Part shown: positions 36,220 through 50,400 of the stretch, one piece after another
Position numbering within the stretch: the stretch's first letter is position 1
Layout: each line of letters begins with the position of its first letter
Program-made: the position numbers and the translations under genes
Notes under the pieces: generated by a model
The model's input: only the letters and a program-made list of their open reading frames with translations
Told to the model about the DNA's origin: nothing
Databases searched by the model: none
NCBI RefSeq assembly: GCF_047663525.1
Contig: NC_092613.1
Coordinates: 3,559,501-3,623,500 of the forward strand
DNA length: 64,000 nt
From: Anas platyrhynchos
Lineage: Eukaryota > Chordata > Aves > Anseriformes > Anatidae
Direction: 5' to 3'

Positions 36220-38453
36220 AGAAATGCCCACGAGTGGCAGAGCTGCGGTCAGCACTCGGGGGCCACCCTCTCCTCAGGACAGCCGGCTGTGAAGAGCCTG
36301 GAGCACCTGCCAGGTAACCCCAAGGTAAGGTCCAGTCACCTCATTTAGGGTTTTCCCTGCCTTGTGTTGTGGCATACATCCCAAAGTGGCGCAAGGCGTG
36401 TTTTCTGCCTGATGTGGCTGATCTGTGATGAGCTGCAGTCAGCCAGACGTGGCAGGAGGCCTGCCTGGCCTTGCTGACAGCGTTGGTTTGTGGAGAGTTC
36501 AAGCAGTACCTCTGGATAAATCCTGCCACAAAGTCAACCAACAGATGGTGCCTGCTCCTCCTTCCCCCATCATCGCTGAGGATCGTCCCCTTCCTCCTGG
36601 CAGGGCTGGAGCACCCGAGGGTGCAGCCCTTTGGTGCTGACCCACCACATCCTCCTGATGCCACCTTGGTGCCACCGGGCCCACATCAGTGACCCCTTCC
36701 TGCGTGTTTCCACCCAGCCGCGGGTCCCAGCTCCCCACCCAACCCTGGCACTCCTTCAGCTCTGGGCTTGCTCCCCCCGCTTCATTCAGGCCCCTGCTTC
36801 CCCCTGTGCTGGATGCCTAGGGCTGTCCCTACCCCGGCACTCTCTACCCCCCAGCCCCTGCTAGCGTGGACTGGGTGAGAGTTCCAGCACGTTTTAGATG
36901 CTTTGCTGCCCAAAAATGCCAGCTGGGTGCTCCCAGGTGCCAGAGCCGCCCTGTTTTTCCTGTTCCTCCATGGCGTGTGGGCAGGTTGGTGCCGTCCTCT
37001 CCTCCCTTGTAGCTCCGTTCCCTGAGCCAAGGTGCTGCACACCTGCAAAGCCCCAGGCTTGGCTCCGAGCTCTTCTGTGCCCTAACCCGTTTCAGGGTTA
37101 GGTTACTGGGGGCTCAGCGGGCTGTGTCGTGGCCTGGGGGCACAGTTGGGTGCCTCAGTGATGCTGATGAGTGTTTTAGGGAAGAGTGCAAGTCAGATCA
37201 TTATATGAGGCTGGTAATGCTGTTGAGTGTGGGCTGAGCAGGGACAAGGGGCAGAGACCTCCTGCAGCCATTTGGGAGGGTATAAGGGGGGAAGTTTGTT
37301 TGAGGGGTTGAACTGGGTTAGAGATTGGTCCCATGCCAATCCACAACCTCTGAATTCTTTGGGTAGTAACCCTTGAAATTAGAAGCAGGTGGAGGTGGGC
37401 TGGTTGGGGGCTGTCACCAGGTGGGCACAGACACCAGGGGCAGCTGGGCTTAGCGCTTCGGCTTGCTGCTGAGTCCGTCCCCCCTGAGTAGAGCAAGCAG
37501 CAGCCATGGGGCAGTTCCTCAGGCTCTGCCCTGAGCTAGCACCAAGGTGAACCCTCCTGCAAGTCCCCAAAGCCAGATGAAACAGTTCAAAGGGAAGTGA
37601 CTGCATGTTAATCCCTGTATCAGCCTCAGGTCACCACCTAGGTCACCACCTAGGTCCTCCACTGGGAGAGGAGGGCTTTTCTCCTGATGCTTGGAGGCAC
37701 AAAGGATCTCCTGGGGATAGGAAAGGTGGATTAAGAACTGTAGTGAACTGATGAATCCAGACTTTACAAAGTCAGCGCTGTCAGAATAGCCCTGCATGCT
37801 CTTGTGTTGGTGTTGTGCTGTGCTTTGCTCTCCTTCCTTTTTCCTTACAGTCTTAAGAGCCTTGTTAGTGAGCAAACATGCCGTGTCTTTTATACATCTT
37901 CTACTGAAGCCCAGGAGGGCTTTTCACTGCTAGCGTGAGCCATGTATCAGGTCTCTGATGAGATGAGGGCTCCTGCGGAGCTGGCATCCCTGCAAACATA
38001 GGCAGAGCTCCCTGAGCCACCTTCTCACTGCTGATTTACAGAGGGCTGGATGCTGGGTGCTGCAGGCTGCATCTGTGCATGGGGCTGCAGAATGGTTCTG
38101 TAGTAGATGGAGCTCTGACAACTCTGTTTTCCTTCCTTCTGGTGAGCACTGTTGGGATATAATTTAATTTAGGAATTTAATTTGAGGACTTGAGTGACTC
38201 TTTTGGGGAAGCAGCCGTTCTCTGTGGAGCTAGGTGCTAAAGCAGCTGCCAAATGGTGGGACCTGGCACAGGGAGGAGTGGTTTGGTCCCGTCTCTGCTC
38301 TTCTAGCCTGTGAAAGCTCATTAAAAAAAGCAAAGATTTGTGGCAAAAAGAGCTGAGCCATGTTTGGAGCTCTATTTCTAGTATTAATTGGCCTTGTTCC
38401 TTAATAGGGATGTTATATCCACAAAGCCAACAGCTTTTTTCCTCTTCTAACAG
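36220..38453. other. Region upstream of the first CRY4 coding exon
   Basis: No conserved coding exon is recognised. Because the first CRY4 coding exon starts at a splice acceptor (CTAACAG ending 38453), at least one 5' non-coding exon should lie in or before this stretch. Confidence 0.5.
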
Positions 38454-38470
38454 GTCTGAGAGCAGCCAGG

Positions 38471-41400
38471 ATGCCACACCGCACCATCCATCTCTTCCGG
38501 AAGGGGCTGCGGCTGCACGACCACCCGGCGCTGCTGGCTGCGCTTGAGTCTTCGGAGGTCGTCTACCCCGTCTACATCCTCGACAGAAAGTTCATGACGT
38601 CCGTGATGCACATAGGGGCCCTGCGATGGCACTTTCTGCTGCAGTCCCTGGAGGATTTGCAGAAAAACTTATGTCAGCTGGGCTCTCACTTGCTGGTTAT
38701 TCAAGGAGAGTATGAGCCCGTTCTTAGAGATCACATCCAGAAGTGGAACATCACGCAAGTGACTCTGGATGCGGAGATGGAGCCATTTTACAAGGAGATG
38801 GAAGCCAACATACGGTGTCTGGGAGAAGAGCTGGGGTTTGAGGTGCTTTCTGTGGTGGGCCACAGCCTTTATGACACCAAACGGTATGTGATTGCCTTAA
38901 AGACCAGCGAGGTGTCTCCAGGCGGGTTTAGCAAGCATCAGGGAGAAAAAGTCAAGTACTTTGGTCCTTCTGGTTCCTTTTCCTTTTCAGAAAATTGGAC
39001 TATTTGAGATAGCGGCACTGCTTGCTGGAGAATTTTTGTGTTGGTTTACTGGAAGCAACAGAAGAAATTTTGGTGGGTTGCACAGGTGTTAGGATGTTGG
39101 GCTGTAGTTAGAGCCTAAACAGTTTATTTTTTTCCCTTTGGGCAGTTTAATTCACTTTAAGCCATTATGTTAGCTACTCTTTTACACAGATGGAGAAATT
39201 CTTTAACACATTTAATAGGACTTATTTATACATTCTTGTGCTTTTTTTTTTTTTTTTTAAATCTTTCTAATCAACTTTTAATGGTGTCTGGATACACTTG
39301 GATCCAAGCAGTTATTCAGAGCTGAATGACTGCAGGTATTTAAATTAATAATAATAGGGAGGAAATCATTAGCAGTTAAAACAGCCTTAACGCTCTGCTC
39401 CTGAAAAACCCTACATTTGTGTGAACGAGTTGATGTATGTGACTTGCCATCTTAAATTCAAGCCATCAGTTTGTATAGGTGGTTGCTGGCAGGGAAGAGT
39501 TCTTTACAGTCCTGAACCTGTTTTTTTGTGGTCCGACTGTCTCTGGAAGCCCCAGAGGTGGCCAGCACCTTGCCGGCTGCTGTCCTAGCTATGTCTGGCA
39601 GTCTGGAACTACACCAGCTGAAGCTGTGGCTGGCATCCTGGTTTCAATTTTGCTCTCTCAAGTCCCAAGAACCTGCTCTCAGGATGGATGGAGGTTCACC
39701 CAGGGAAGTTTTACTTGTAAAATCTGTAACTTCCACAGTCAGCCCTGCAAACTGGTGCTTTTCCAGCCTGTGCTGTCACCTTCCTTGGCTGAACAGAGTT
39801 GTGGCTTGAGTTTAGGAGAAAAAAGAGGGTTTATAATCTTTGGAAAAGAGGGCGGGCCACTCAGGGACTATAAGGATGTTGCGAGGCAGTGCAGGGACAA
39901 AATTAGAAAGGCCAAAGCTCATCTGGAGCTCAATCTGGCTACTGCCGTCAAAGACAACAGAAAATGTTTTTGTAAATACATCAACACAAAAAGGAGGACT
40001 AAGGAGAATTTCCATCCTTTACTGGATGCGGGGGGAAACTTAGTTACAAGAGATGAGGAAAAGGCGGAGGTGCTTAATGCCTTCTTTGCCTCAGTCTTTG
40101 GCGGCAATACTGGTTGTTCTCTGGATACTCAGTACCCTGAGCTGGTGCAAGAGGATGGGGTGCAGAATGTGGCCCTCATAATCCACCAGGAAATAGTTTG
40201 CAACCTGCTACAGCACTTGGATGTACACAAGTCGATGGGGCTGGATGGGATCCACCCAAGAGTACTGAGAGAACTGGCGGAGGAGCTGGACAAGCCGCTT
40301 TCCCTCATTTATCAACAGACCTGGCTACCGGGAGGTCCCAGTCGACTGGCGGCTAGCAAACGTCATGCCCATCTACAAGAAGGGCCAGAGGGTAGACCTG
40401 GGGAACTATAGGCCTGTCAGTTTGACCTCAGTGCCAGGGAAACTCATGGAGCAGACTATCTTGAGTGTCATCACGCGGCACTTACAGGGCAAGCAGGCGA
40501 TCAGGCCCAGTCAGCATGGGTTTATGAAAGGCAGGTCCTGCTTGACGAACCTGATCTCCTTCTATGACAAAGTGACACGCTTGGTGGATGAGGGAAAGGT
40601 CATGGATGTGGTCTACCTTGACTTCAGTAAGGCTTTTGACACTGTTTCCCACCGCGTTCTCCTCAAGAAACTACTCGTGGCTTGGACTGGCGCACGCTTT
40701 GTTAGGTTAAAAACTGGCTGGATAGCTGGGTCCAAAGAGTAGTGGTGAATGGAGTCAAATCCAGCTGGAGGCTGGTCACTAGTGGCGTCCCCCAGGGCTC
40801 AGTACGGGGGCCAGTCCTCTTTAATATCTTTATCGATGATCTGGAAGAGGGGATCGAGTGTACCCTCAGTAAGTTTGCAGATGACACCAAGCTAGGTGCA
40901 TGTGTTGATCCGCTCAAGGGTAGGAAGGCTCTGCAGGAGGATCTGGAAAGGCTGGACCGATGGGCTGAGGCCAACTGTATGAGGTTCAACAAGGCCAAGT
41001 GCCGGGTCCTGCACCTGGGACGCAACAACCCCAAGCAGAGCTACAGGCTGGGAGAGGAGTGGTTGGAAAGCTGCCTGGCTGGAGAAGGACCTGGGAGTGA
41101 TGGTGGATAGTCGGCTGAATATGAGCCAGCAGTGTGCTCAGGTGGCCAAGAAGGCCAACAGCATCCTGGCTTGCATAAGAAGCAGTGTGGCCAGCAGGGC
41201 TAGGGAGGTGATCGTCCCCCTGTACTCGGCTCTGGTGAGGCTGCACCTCGAGTACTGTGTTCAGTTTTGGGCCCCTCGCTACAAGAAGGACATCGAGGTG
41301 CTTGAGAGAGTCCAGAGAAGGGCGACGAAGCTGGTGAGAGGCCTGGAGAACAAGTCCTATGAGGAGTGGCTGAAGGAGCTGGGCTTGTTCAGCCTGGAGA

Positions 41401-44400
41401 AGGGGAGGCTCAGGGGCGACCTTATCGCTCTTTATAAATACATTAAAGGAGGCTGTAGCGAGGTGGGGGTTGGCCTGTTCTCCCACGTGCCTGGTGACAG
41501 GACGAGGGGAAATGGGCTAAAGTTGAACCAGGGGAGTTTTAGGTTGGATGTAAGGAGAAACTTATTTACTGAAAGGGTTGTTAGGCATTGGAATGGGCTG
41601 CCCAGGGAAGTGGTGGAGTCACCATCCCTGGAGGTCTTTAAAAGACATTTAGATGTAGAGCTTAGGGATATGGTTTAGTGAAGGACTTGTTAGTGCTAGG
41701 TCAGAGGTTGGACTAGGTGATCTTGAAGGTCTCTTCCAACCTAGATGATTCTGTGATTCCTATTCACTGGCAGCTCCAGTTTCCTTCTTCATTTATACTG
41801 TGGTGAAAACTGACCTTATTTTATTTAGGATTTTGGACCTGAATGATGGGACTCCTCCATTAACATACAAGAGGTTCCTTCACATTCTGTCTCTTCTTGG
41901 GGACCCTGAGGTGCCCGTCCGAAACCTTACAGCTGAAGACTTCCAGTAAGTAACGCCTAGATGGCAAGAAATTGCAGGTCCTTTCTGTCTGCCCGAAAGA
42001 ACAGCCAAGGTCAAGTGATACCAGGGTGCTATGGGCACTGTTTTGTTACCTCTGTGCATGGAGGGCTACAGACTGTATGCAGAGGGGATGCAGATGAGAG
42101 GTGGCACAGTCCAAAGGCTTTAAGCTTCTGCAAGATACGTTGAGACAACCTTTGAATGTATGTAAAAGGTTAGCAGAGGAGTGACTAAGGAACTGCATGT
42201 CTCTTTCTCAAAGACATGCTCTAGCTTCCTTACAAACCAAGATTCAAGGGGGAAATTGGATGAACCACTATAGCATGTTTATGCAAGAAATCCAGTGGAA
42301 CAACCATAATGTTCCCTTCTGGCTTCAAAACTTTTCTCTCCTCCCCTCTGTTGTATGGGAAGGAGGGACCAAGCTCGTGTCTCCCAGGACTTGAGAAGCT
42401 CAGAGTCATGGATGTCTTATGTTTAGCTCTGCCTCATAGAGGTTAGTGGTCCAAAGGGAGTTAAGATTGGGGTAGGGGAGGTCTGGCCACTTGAGATGGG
42501 ACTGCAGATACTTGGGACTTGTCGGGCACCTCCTGCGTGACCTCAGCTCTGTGTTAGTAACCTAGGCTTAGTTCTTCCATCTTGGGGAATCCCATTAATT
42601 ACTGAATGTTGTCCCCAGATACCCCAGTGATGAGACCCATGTAAGTATTGGGATGAACCAGTTCTTAGGGCTTTTCTCACAGTGCTTCCTCCCCTTCCCC
42701 CCCACCCCTCATAATTTGTTTATTCACACATCTTTTTAATTGATGATGAACGATAAGTAGTTCACATGCTTCCCAGCAGGCCTGTGTTGTGCCAGTGCTC
42801 TGAGAGCTGCACTGGCTCCTTCTGCTGTAGGTGTTTGCAACAGAGCTGAGCTCAGTGTTTCCAGGTGAGTGGGAAGATCTCTCTCCATCTCTGACCTCAT
42901 TCAGGGTTTTGCTGGGAAGTCTGCATACCACTGATACTTCCCTAAACAGCTTTGTTTGTGTTTTATAGTGGGATGGGGTAGGGGTTGGGGTGGACACATG
43001 ACATATCCTGGTACTATTCCAGCCTTGTGGGGGTCGGAGGCATTGGAAGAACCTCAAAAGCTGAGGCCACACAAGAGGAGTGTGACTCCTCGGGGTATCC
43101 TTGTGAGACTGCTCAGGGCATCCTAGCCCCTTGCTTAGGAAGAAGCAGCTGAGGAGGTGGCCCAGAGAGCTGCTCTGCATCCTTCCCTATGAAACCTCCC
43201 AGAGCAACCTCTCCTCAGAGGCATGGAGGGGCCTTTGGAGGCAGTGCCAGTGACCCCAGTTAAATTTAAAGTCTGAGGAGGCTCTTAGCTCCCTCCCAGA
43301 GATGGATGAGGCAGCCGGGGAGGCTGCAGGAGAGGAGGTGCCTCCGAACCTTATGTAGCAGATGCCAAACAAGAGGGAGGTCTGAGCTGTGGTCACAGCT
43401 GGCTGCTCTGAGCATTGTCATTTGGTGGGTCTGAGCCTCTTCCCCCAGTTCAGACTGAGTTCAGACTGGAACTACCTGGAGCAGTTTCAGGATGAGATTT
43501 TCCTTCCCTAAGGAGTAGAGCCTGGGGTTTCTGGCTGTGCTTTTGTTGCCTTGTGCTGCAACAGAGGAGATCTTGGCGTGTGAAATGAGCAGAGGTCTTC
43601 CACCCTCTTCTGGCTCCAGTTCCCTCTCTGAAAGAGGCCTGTCTCTTGCATTAGGAGGTGTAGGCCCCCTGACCTGGACCTGGCTGAGTGTTACAGGGTG
43701 CCTCTCCCCGCGGATTTGAAGATCCCCCCTGAGAGCATCTCCCCCTGGAGAGGAGGGGAGACCGAAGGGCTGCAGCGCCTGGAGCAACACCTGGCTGACC
43801 AGGTCAGTCTTGATTTAATGTGGGTGATGCTGGTGGCTGTGGGTGGGCTGAGGTCAGTGCTGTCCTCCCTCCTTTTGTGTGTGGTTGTCTCTGGACCTCA
43901 AGAAACCGCTCAGCCACGGAGTTCTGTTCCAGCTCTTGCTGAGGATTTCCCCTCCAGGCAGCCTGATCTTAAGATGTTGCTATCCTGGATGGCAGTATTT
44001 GTGGGGGTATTGCAGTGGGATGTTGAACAGGCAGAAGCCGGTTGCCAAGAGCTTTTTCCTGTTCCATTAGCTGGACACGCGTCACCTTGTACTGCCTAAC
44101 CCTTGATTTCTGTTTTCATTTTAGGGCTGGGTGGCAAGTTTTACTAAACCAAGAACAATACCAAATTCACTGCTTCCAAGCACCACAGGCCTGAGTCCCT
44201 ATTTCAGCATGGGCTGTGTGTCAGTTCGCACCTTTTTTTATAGGTTGTCAAACATTTACGCTCAGGTAAGGAAAAAAAAAATGATCATAGTCCAGCAAAT
44301 CTAACCAGGCCTGGTTTTTAAGTGAAGTTTTTGAGCAGTTTAGCCTGCTCAAGCAGTTTTGTTTTTAGAAAGTATCTATTTTCATCTTAGGTAAGTTTTA

Positions 44401-47400
44401 ATTACAGCGTAAGCCAAAACCAGGTTCTGAAAACTTGTTTCTTAAGAAAAACTATGGCTGAAACCAATCCAAGAAAATGTATCCTGAACCTCCTGCTTAG
44501 AGTCTATCTGAGACATGGCTGAGCTACCTGCATTCAGCTAGCTGGGCAGTTAATATGTCAGTAAATGTATGTTTATTTTAAGAAATCCCCATGTGATACC
44601 ATTTTGGAAGGTAAATGGAGAGAATTCTGCCTGACAAATCTGGTGGTCTTCTATGATGGGATTAAACAGTGGTGGATAAGGGAAGAGCAACTGACATCAC
44701 CTACCTGGACTTGTGCAGAGCTTTTGACAGCGTCCCACACAGCATCCTTGTCTCTAAATCAGAGAGATGTGAATTTGGCAGATGGACCACTCAGTGAGTA
44801 AGGAATCAGCTGGATGGCCACACTCAAAGAGTTGTGGTCAACAGCTCATGTCCAGGTGGAGACCAGTGACAAGTGGTGTCCTACAGAGGTCAGTATTGGG
44901 ACCAGTGCCATTTAACATCTTTGTGACATGGCCAGTGGCATTGAGTGCACCCTCAGCAAGTTTGCTGAGGAGACCAAGCTGCATGGTGTGGTCAACACAC
45001 TGGAGGGAAGGGATGCCATCCAGAGAGACCTGGACAGGACTGAGAGGTGGGGCTGGGCAAACCTCATGAGGTTCAACAAGGCCAAGTGCAAGGGCCTGCA
45101 TCTAGGCCTGGGAAATCCCAAGCACAAATACAGGCTGGGTGGAGAATGGATTGAAAGCAGCCCTGAGGAGAAGGACCTGGGGGTGTTGGTTGACGAGAAG
45201 CTCAGCATGAGCCAGCAACATGCGCTTGCAGCCCAGAAAGCCAGCCATACCCTGCATCAAAAGCAGCGTGGGCAGCAGGGTAAGGAAGTGGATTCTCCCC
45301 CTCTGCTCTGCTCTCATGAGACCTCACCTGGAGTCCTGCTTTCAGCTCTGGGGCCCCCAGCACAAGAAGGACATGGACCTATAGAACAAGTCTAGAGGAT
45401 GTCATGAAGATGATGAGGGGCTGGAGCACCTCTCTGATGGAGTCAGGCCGAGAGGATTGGAGTTGTGCAGCCTCAGAAGAGAAGGCTCCAGGGAGACCTT
45501 ACAGTGACATTCCACTACCGAAAGGGGGCTGTAGGAAAGCTGGGGAGGGACATTTTGTCAGGGAGTGTAGCGACAGGATAAGGGGGAATGGCTTTAAACT
45601 AAAAGACGGTATGTTTAGGTTGGATATAAGGAAGCAATTATTTACTTGGAGTGCGGTGAGACACTGGCACGGGCTGCCCAGAGAAGCTGTGGATGCCCTG
45701 TCCCTGGGACTGCTCAAGGCCAGGCTGGATGAGACTTTGAGCAACCTGGTCTAGTGGAAGTTGTCCCTGCCCATGGCAGGTCCCTTCCAACCCAAACCAT
45801 TCTATGACTCCATGAATTCAAGGTAATGCAGGGTCTAACAGAGTTCAGCTTTCTCTGCTCTAGTGCAAAAAACATTGCTTCAGATCTTTGATTTCATTGG
45901 CTTTCATGGTAAAATGCATCAAAGCCGGTTGTATAGTTAGATTAATCTTTATTTTATGGACCTCACAAAATGAGTGAAAACATGATGGTACATATGAACT
46001 GAAGCTTTGAACTTCTGTCTTTTGCAGGCCAAGCATCACTCCCTGCCCCCGGTGTCACTCCAAGGGCAGCTTCTGTGGAGGGAGTTCTTCTATACGGTAG
46101 CATCAGCGACACCAAACTTCACCAAAATGGCTGGGAACCCCATCTGCCTTCAGATCAGTTGGTATGAGGATGCAGAGAGGCTCCACAAATGGAAAACGGT
46201 AACAAGATGCATTTCCACAACTGCTGTGTTTCAGCCTAGACTTTTTCAATGGCCCCAGGACTGCTCCCTGCTGGCTATTTGAGGAGGAGTTTATAGCAGT
46301 GTGTAGGACACAAGTGCAATGAAGCACAGTGATAGAAGGCTGATTTTTCTTTCTGCCTCAGGCACAGACAGGCTTCCCTTGGATCGATGCGATTATGACC
46401 CAGCTGCGCCAGGAGGGCTGGATCCATCACCTTGCCCGGCATGCTGCTGCTTGCTTCCTGACACGGGGGGACCTTTGGATCAGCTGGGAAGAGGGCATGA
46501 AGGTTGACTTCTGGTTTTAATTTTTCTGTTTTCATTTGGTGCTTCTCTGTTCTGGCTGATCTTCAGAAAGCTCTGCAAAATACGAGCATGGAGGTGGCTC
46601 TGGAGAACAGTGCTTTATTACTGAGCCTCCATAGAAATCTCACGGTTTATAAAATCTCCTTATCTTCTGCTTGAGTCTGAGCCCTGCTGTGTAGTGTACA
46701 GCAGTGAAAAGTCATTCCCATCCCCAAGATCTGATGATTTTGGATGATGATGATGATATTGGAGACCTTCCCAGTTTGCAGCAGTCTTCAAAGCCAGACC
46801 TTTAAGCTTTGAGTTGCTCTCTCATGGGGTTTCGCTCTAGCTTCCTTCTGGCAAACTATCTTACTGGAGAGTAATGTGCAAAGGGTACCCTGGACCAGAA
46901 CAGTGCTGTGCTTCTAACAGCAAGCTTCATTCTTTATCTCCCAGCCTGTTGTGCTGTTTTGGTTTTGCAGTACAGGCAGCCATTTCAGGGGTGTTTCTCT
47001 CTTTCTTTTCCTGTCATCAAAATGCAGGTGTTTGAAGAGCTGCTTTTAGATGCTGACTACAGCATCAATGCAGGGAACTGGATGTGGCTGTCGGCCAGCG
47101 CATTCTTCCACCAGTACACACGTATCTTCTGCCCCGTCCGCTTTGGGAAGCGCACGGACCCTGAGGGGCAGTACATAAGGTAGGGCAATGCATGGCCTGG
47201 CTCTTCCCTGGCTCCCCTGGCAGCAACAGCTGGAGAACTCAGTCTTCATAAAGCACGTGCCCCTGTGAAACAGGGCTTGTAGCAGTGATGTGTTTAGCAG
47301 ACTAGAAAACCATGGCACAGAAAGGCAGAGATGTACCTGTGGTTGCACAGGAGATGATCAAGCATGGAACTGTGTTGAGCTGTGAGCACCCGTAGGCTCC

Positions 47401-50400
47401 AGCAGTGTCCAGTCACTGGGATGACTCCTCTTTCTGAAGGAGTAATAGCGATGTTCTGTAAAACATCTCACAGCTCTCCCCCTCCAGTCTGTGCTGTATT
47501 TCATTGTTTTGTGTGCAGTCTGAATAACTTTGGACACCCAAGTTTTATTTCCCATTCTACTTTGAGCAAGTGCCATTTGCTTCGAAGTCTCAATTTTCTC
47601 TCTTCTCTAGAGCAGGAGTAATGCTGGTCTGTTTGGGAAGCAACAGCTCTGTTGGTAGCATGCTGTATCAGACACCTTTGCAGTTATGTCTGTGATGGCA
47701 ATACGATTAATATTTAAGATTTGAGAGGTCTGGCTAAGAATTTTATCCTAACAGAAGGAACACTCCTTTTGACTAAAAGCTAACAGTCTGTGATAGTCTC
47801 CAACCCTACTTCTGAGCTAAAATAACACAGGTTGTGTTCCACCAAGAGCCATCACTCCATTTGGTCAGTTGTGGCAGTTAACAAGCAAGCTACTTAAGGA
47901 GTTCATCTCCCTCAGGCATGTGTACTTACCCTTATTAACATATATGTCATGGTGAAACTGGTGAAGGGCCTGGGACACAAGCCCTCTGAGGAGCAGCTGA
48001 GGGAACTGGGGGTGTTTGGTCTGGAGAAGGGGAGGCTCAGGGGAGACCTCATTGCTCTCTGCAGCTCCCTGAAAGGAAGCTGTGGGGAGCTGGGGGTTGG
48101 CCAATTCTCGCAGATAACCAGTGACAGGACCAGAGGGAATGGCCTCAAGTTGTGCCAGGGGAGGTTGAGGTGGGCAATGAGGAGCCATTTCTGCTCAGAC
48201 AGAGCGGGCAGGCGTTGGGACGGGTTGCCCAGGGAGGTGGGGGAGTCCCCATCCCAGGGGGTGTTCAAGGAAAGGTTGGGGCTGGTGCTTGGGGACATGG
48301 TTTAGTGGGTGACATTGGTGGTAGGGGGTAGTTGGACCAGGTGATCTTGGAGGTATTTTCCAACCTTTATGATTTTATGATATAGAAGTGATTGTCTGGA
48401 GTCTGTCTCTTCCAAGAACGCACACCTGTCTTTGCTAACATTACAATGTTTTTCCTCATTATATGGTGTTTCAAAGAAACAGATACAAGTGGGTTCTCTG
48501 CAACCACTTGGCAGAGAACAGGGGAACAGAGGGGGAAATGCTGCCTGAATGCTCTCTCACTGTGGTCACAGTTAATAAAGCTTCTGTCTGACCTGTCCTA
48601 GACTGTACTTGTGCTATTGCGCACCTGTAGTCCTGATATTCTCCTTTACCTCCTTGTTGTTGGTGAAGGTTCTGCTTGACTTTCCTGGAAAGTAGTGGGT
48701 GACAGCTGATTTCAGTAGGACCAAGCTGTGTTGATGTCTGTGGAAACAGCTCCTTTTCCCCACATCTCCTTGGGGTGTAGCCGAATAACCATTATGGATC
48801 CGGTCAGATTCAGGGTACTGAACCATCACAGTCACAGATTCACCAATAATGCATTAACCGTTAGAGGTTCGGTCGGATTCAGAGCACTGAACTACCACGG
48901 TCACGGATTCACCAAAAACGCAACTAGAGTAAGGGTTGTTATACGTTAAATGAGAACCGTCACGACTACGAACAATGCAATCAAATGCAATTTATTACAG
49001 CAACAGGTACACAGGGTCTGTGGATTACGGCGATAGTGTCTGTCTGCAAAAGCAAGCTAGCATGCATGAAATGCTCAGGTGACACAGGTGTGCAGCCTGG
49101 AAATTAACACGTTAAAAGGCACAAAGACTCTATAGAGATTTCTAAGTTTCTGTGGAGACACACAGTATAATCAAGTGTTCAAATCTCACCCAAAGGTGTC
49201 CCAATGTGGGGGGGAAGAGAGGTTCAGCCTGTCGACTGATTTCTCGTCCGAGAAATTCAGAGCGCATGCTCAGTAAGGTGTGGTCGCATCTTGGAGGCGG
49301 GTAGCTTTAGGGATGGAGGTGTGTTTTGGTATTATAATGTTATTATAATGAGCAAAAGTATGCTATGGTACAGCATTTGTCAAAACATGACAGGTCCCTG
49401 GCTCAGGGTAGCAAAAAGTGCGGCTTATTGGTCTTGTTGTGCACAAGAACAATCGAGTCCCCACCTGGTCACAGAGCCTAGCCATGGTGTCTCCACTCCA
49501 CTCTACACTCTGTACTGTTCCCTTAGAGCTAGCACACCAGGTTCCCCCGGCGCAATAGCATCTAAGTTTGGAAGCCTAGGGAACGCTCAGGTAATACAGC
49601 TATGCCCTACCCTGAAAGACTCTTCAGTGCTGTACATTTTCTTTAAAAATGAATGTTAGTTTTATTTTCCTAGTTACCTTAGGCAATTGCACCACACTCC
49701 TCTTCCTCGCATCCCTTCTAGCTCTGTGCCTTGTCATGGTGAAGCTCATACTGATGTACCTGACAGTTGCACAGAAAATGACTTTCCCATTCTGTAAGAT
49801 TTTTTATATTTTCTTAGCTGTTCTAATTTAGTAAAATTTTAGACAAAATGTTAAAAACAAATATTTTGGATGAAGTCAAAACTGCAATAATATTTAAATC
49901 AATCCCTTTATTCCTTGCTGCAAGGTGAACTTGTGGAAGATGTCACTGTACAGAGGTTTCAGAACACAGAAACAGCTATTTTGTGCAAAACAAATTGGAA
50001 CTTTCCTGTAGATTGCAGCGTCAATACGACCACCTAAAATTAACATTGGTGTAGGTTGGATTACACTTCTCTTAAATGTATGAGTATTTGTCTTCAGGAT
50101 TATAAAAACGTGATATTATTACTCTTTGGTAGGAAATACTTACCTGTCCTAAAGAACTTTCCCTCCAAATACATCTATGAGCCCTGGACAGCCTCTGAAG
50201 AAGAGCAGAAGCAAGCAGGATGTATCATAGGTAATATGAACACCCTGCTAGGGATTTTGCTACTGAAAATTGTCAAAAATAATTACGTGTGTGTGGTGGT
50301 TTTACTCAGCTGAGCAGCAGAGATCCACCACAACCACTCCTTCACTCTTCCTCCTCAAAGGGAAAGGGCTCAAGGGTTGAGATAAGGAGGGGGAGATCAC

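Noticed and set aside
39479-39840. Possible host gene exon upstream of the CR1 in CRY4 intron 1
   Set aside because: The open frame merely runs into the CR1 coding region; the part before 39845 shows no recognisable protein and no conserved splice sites.
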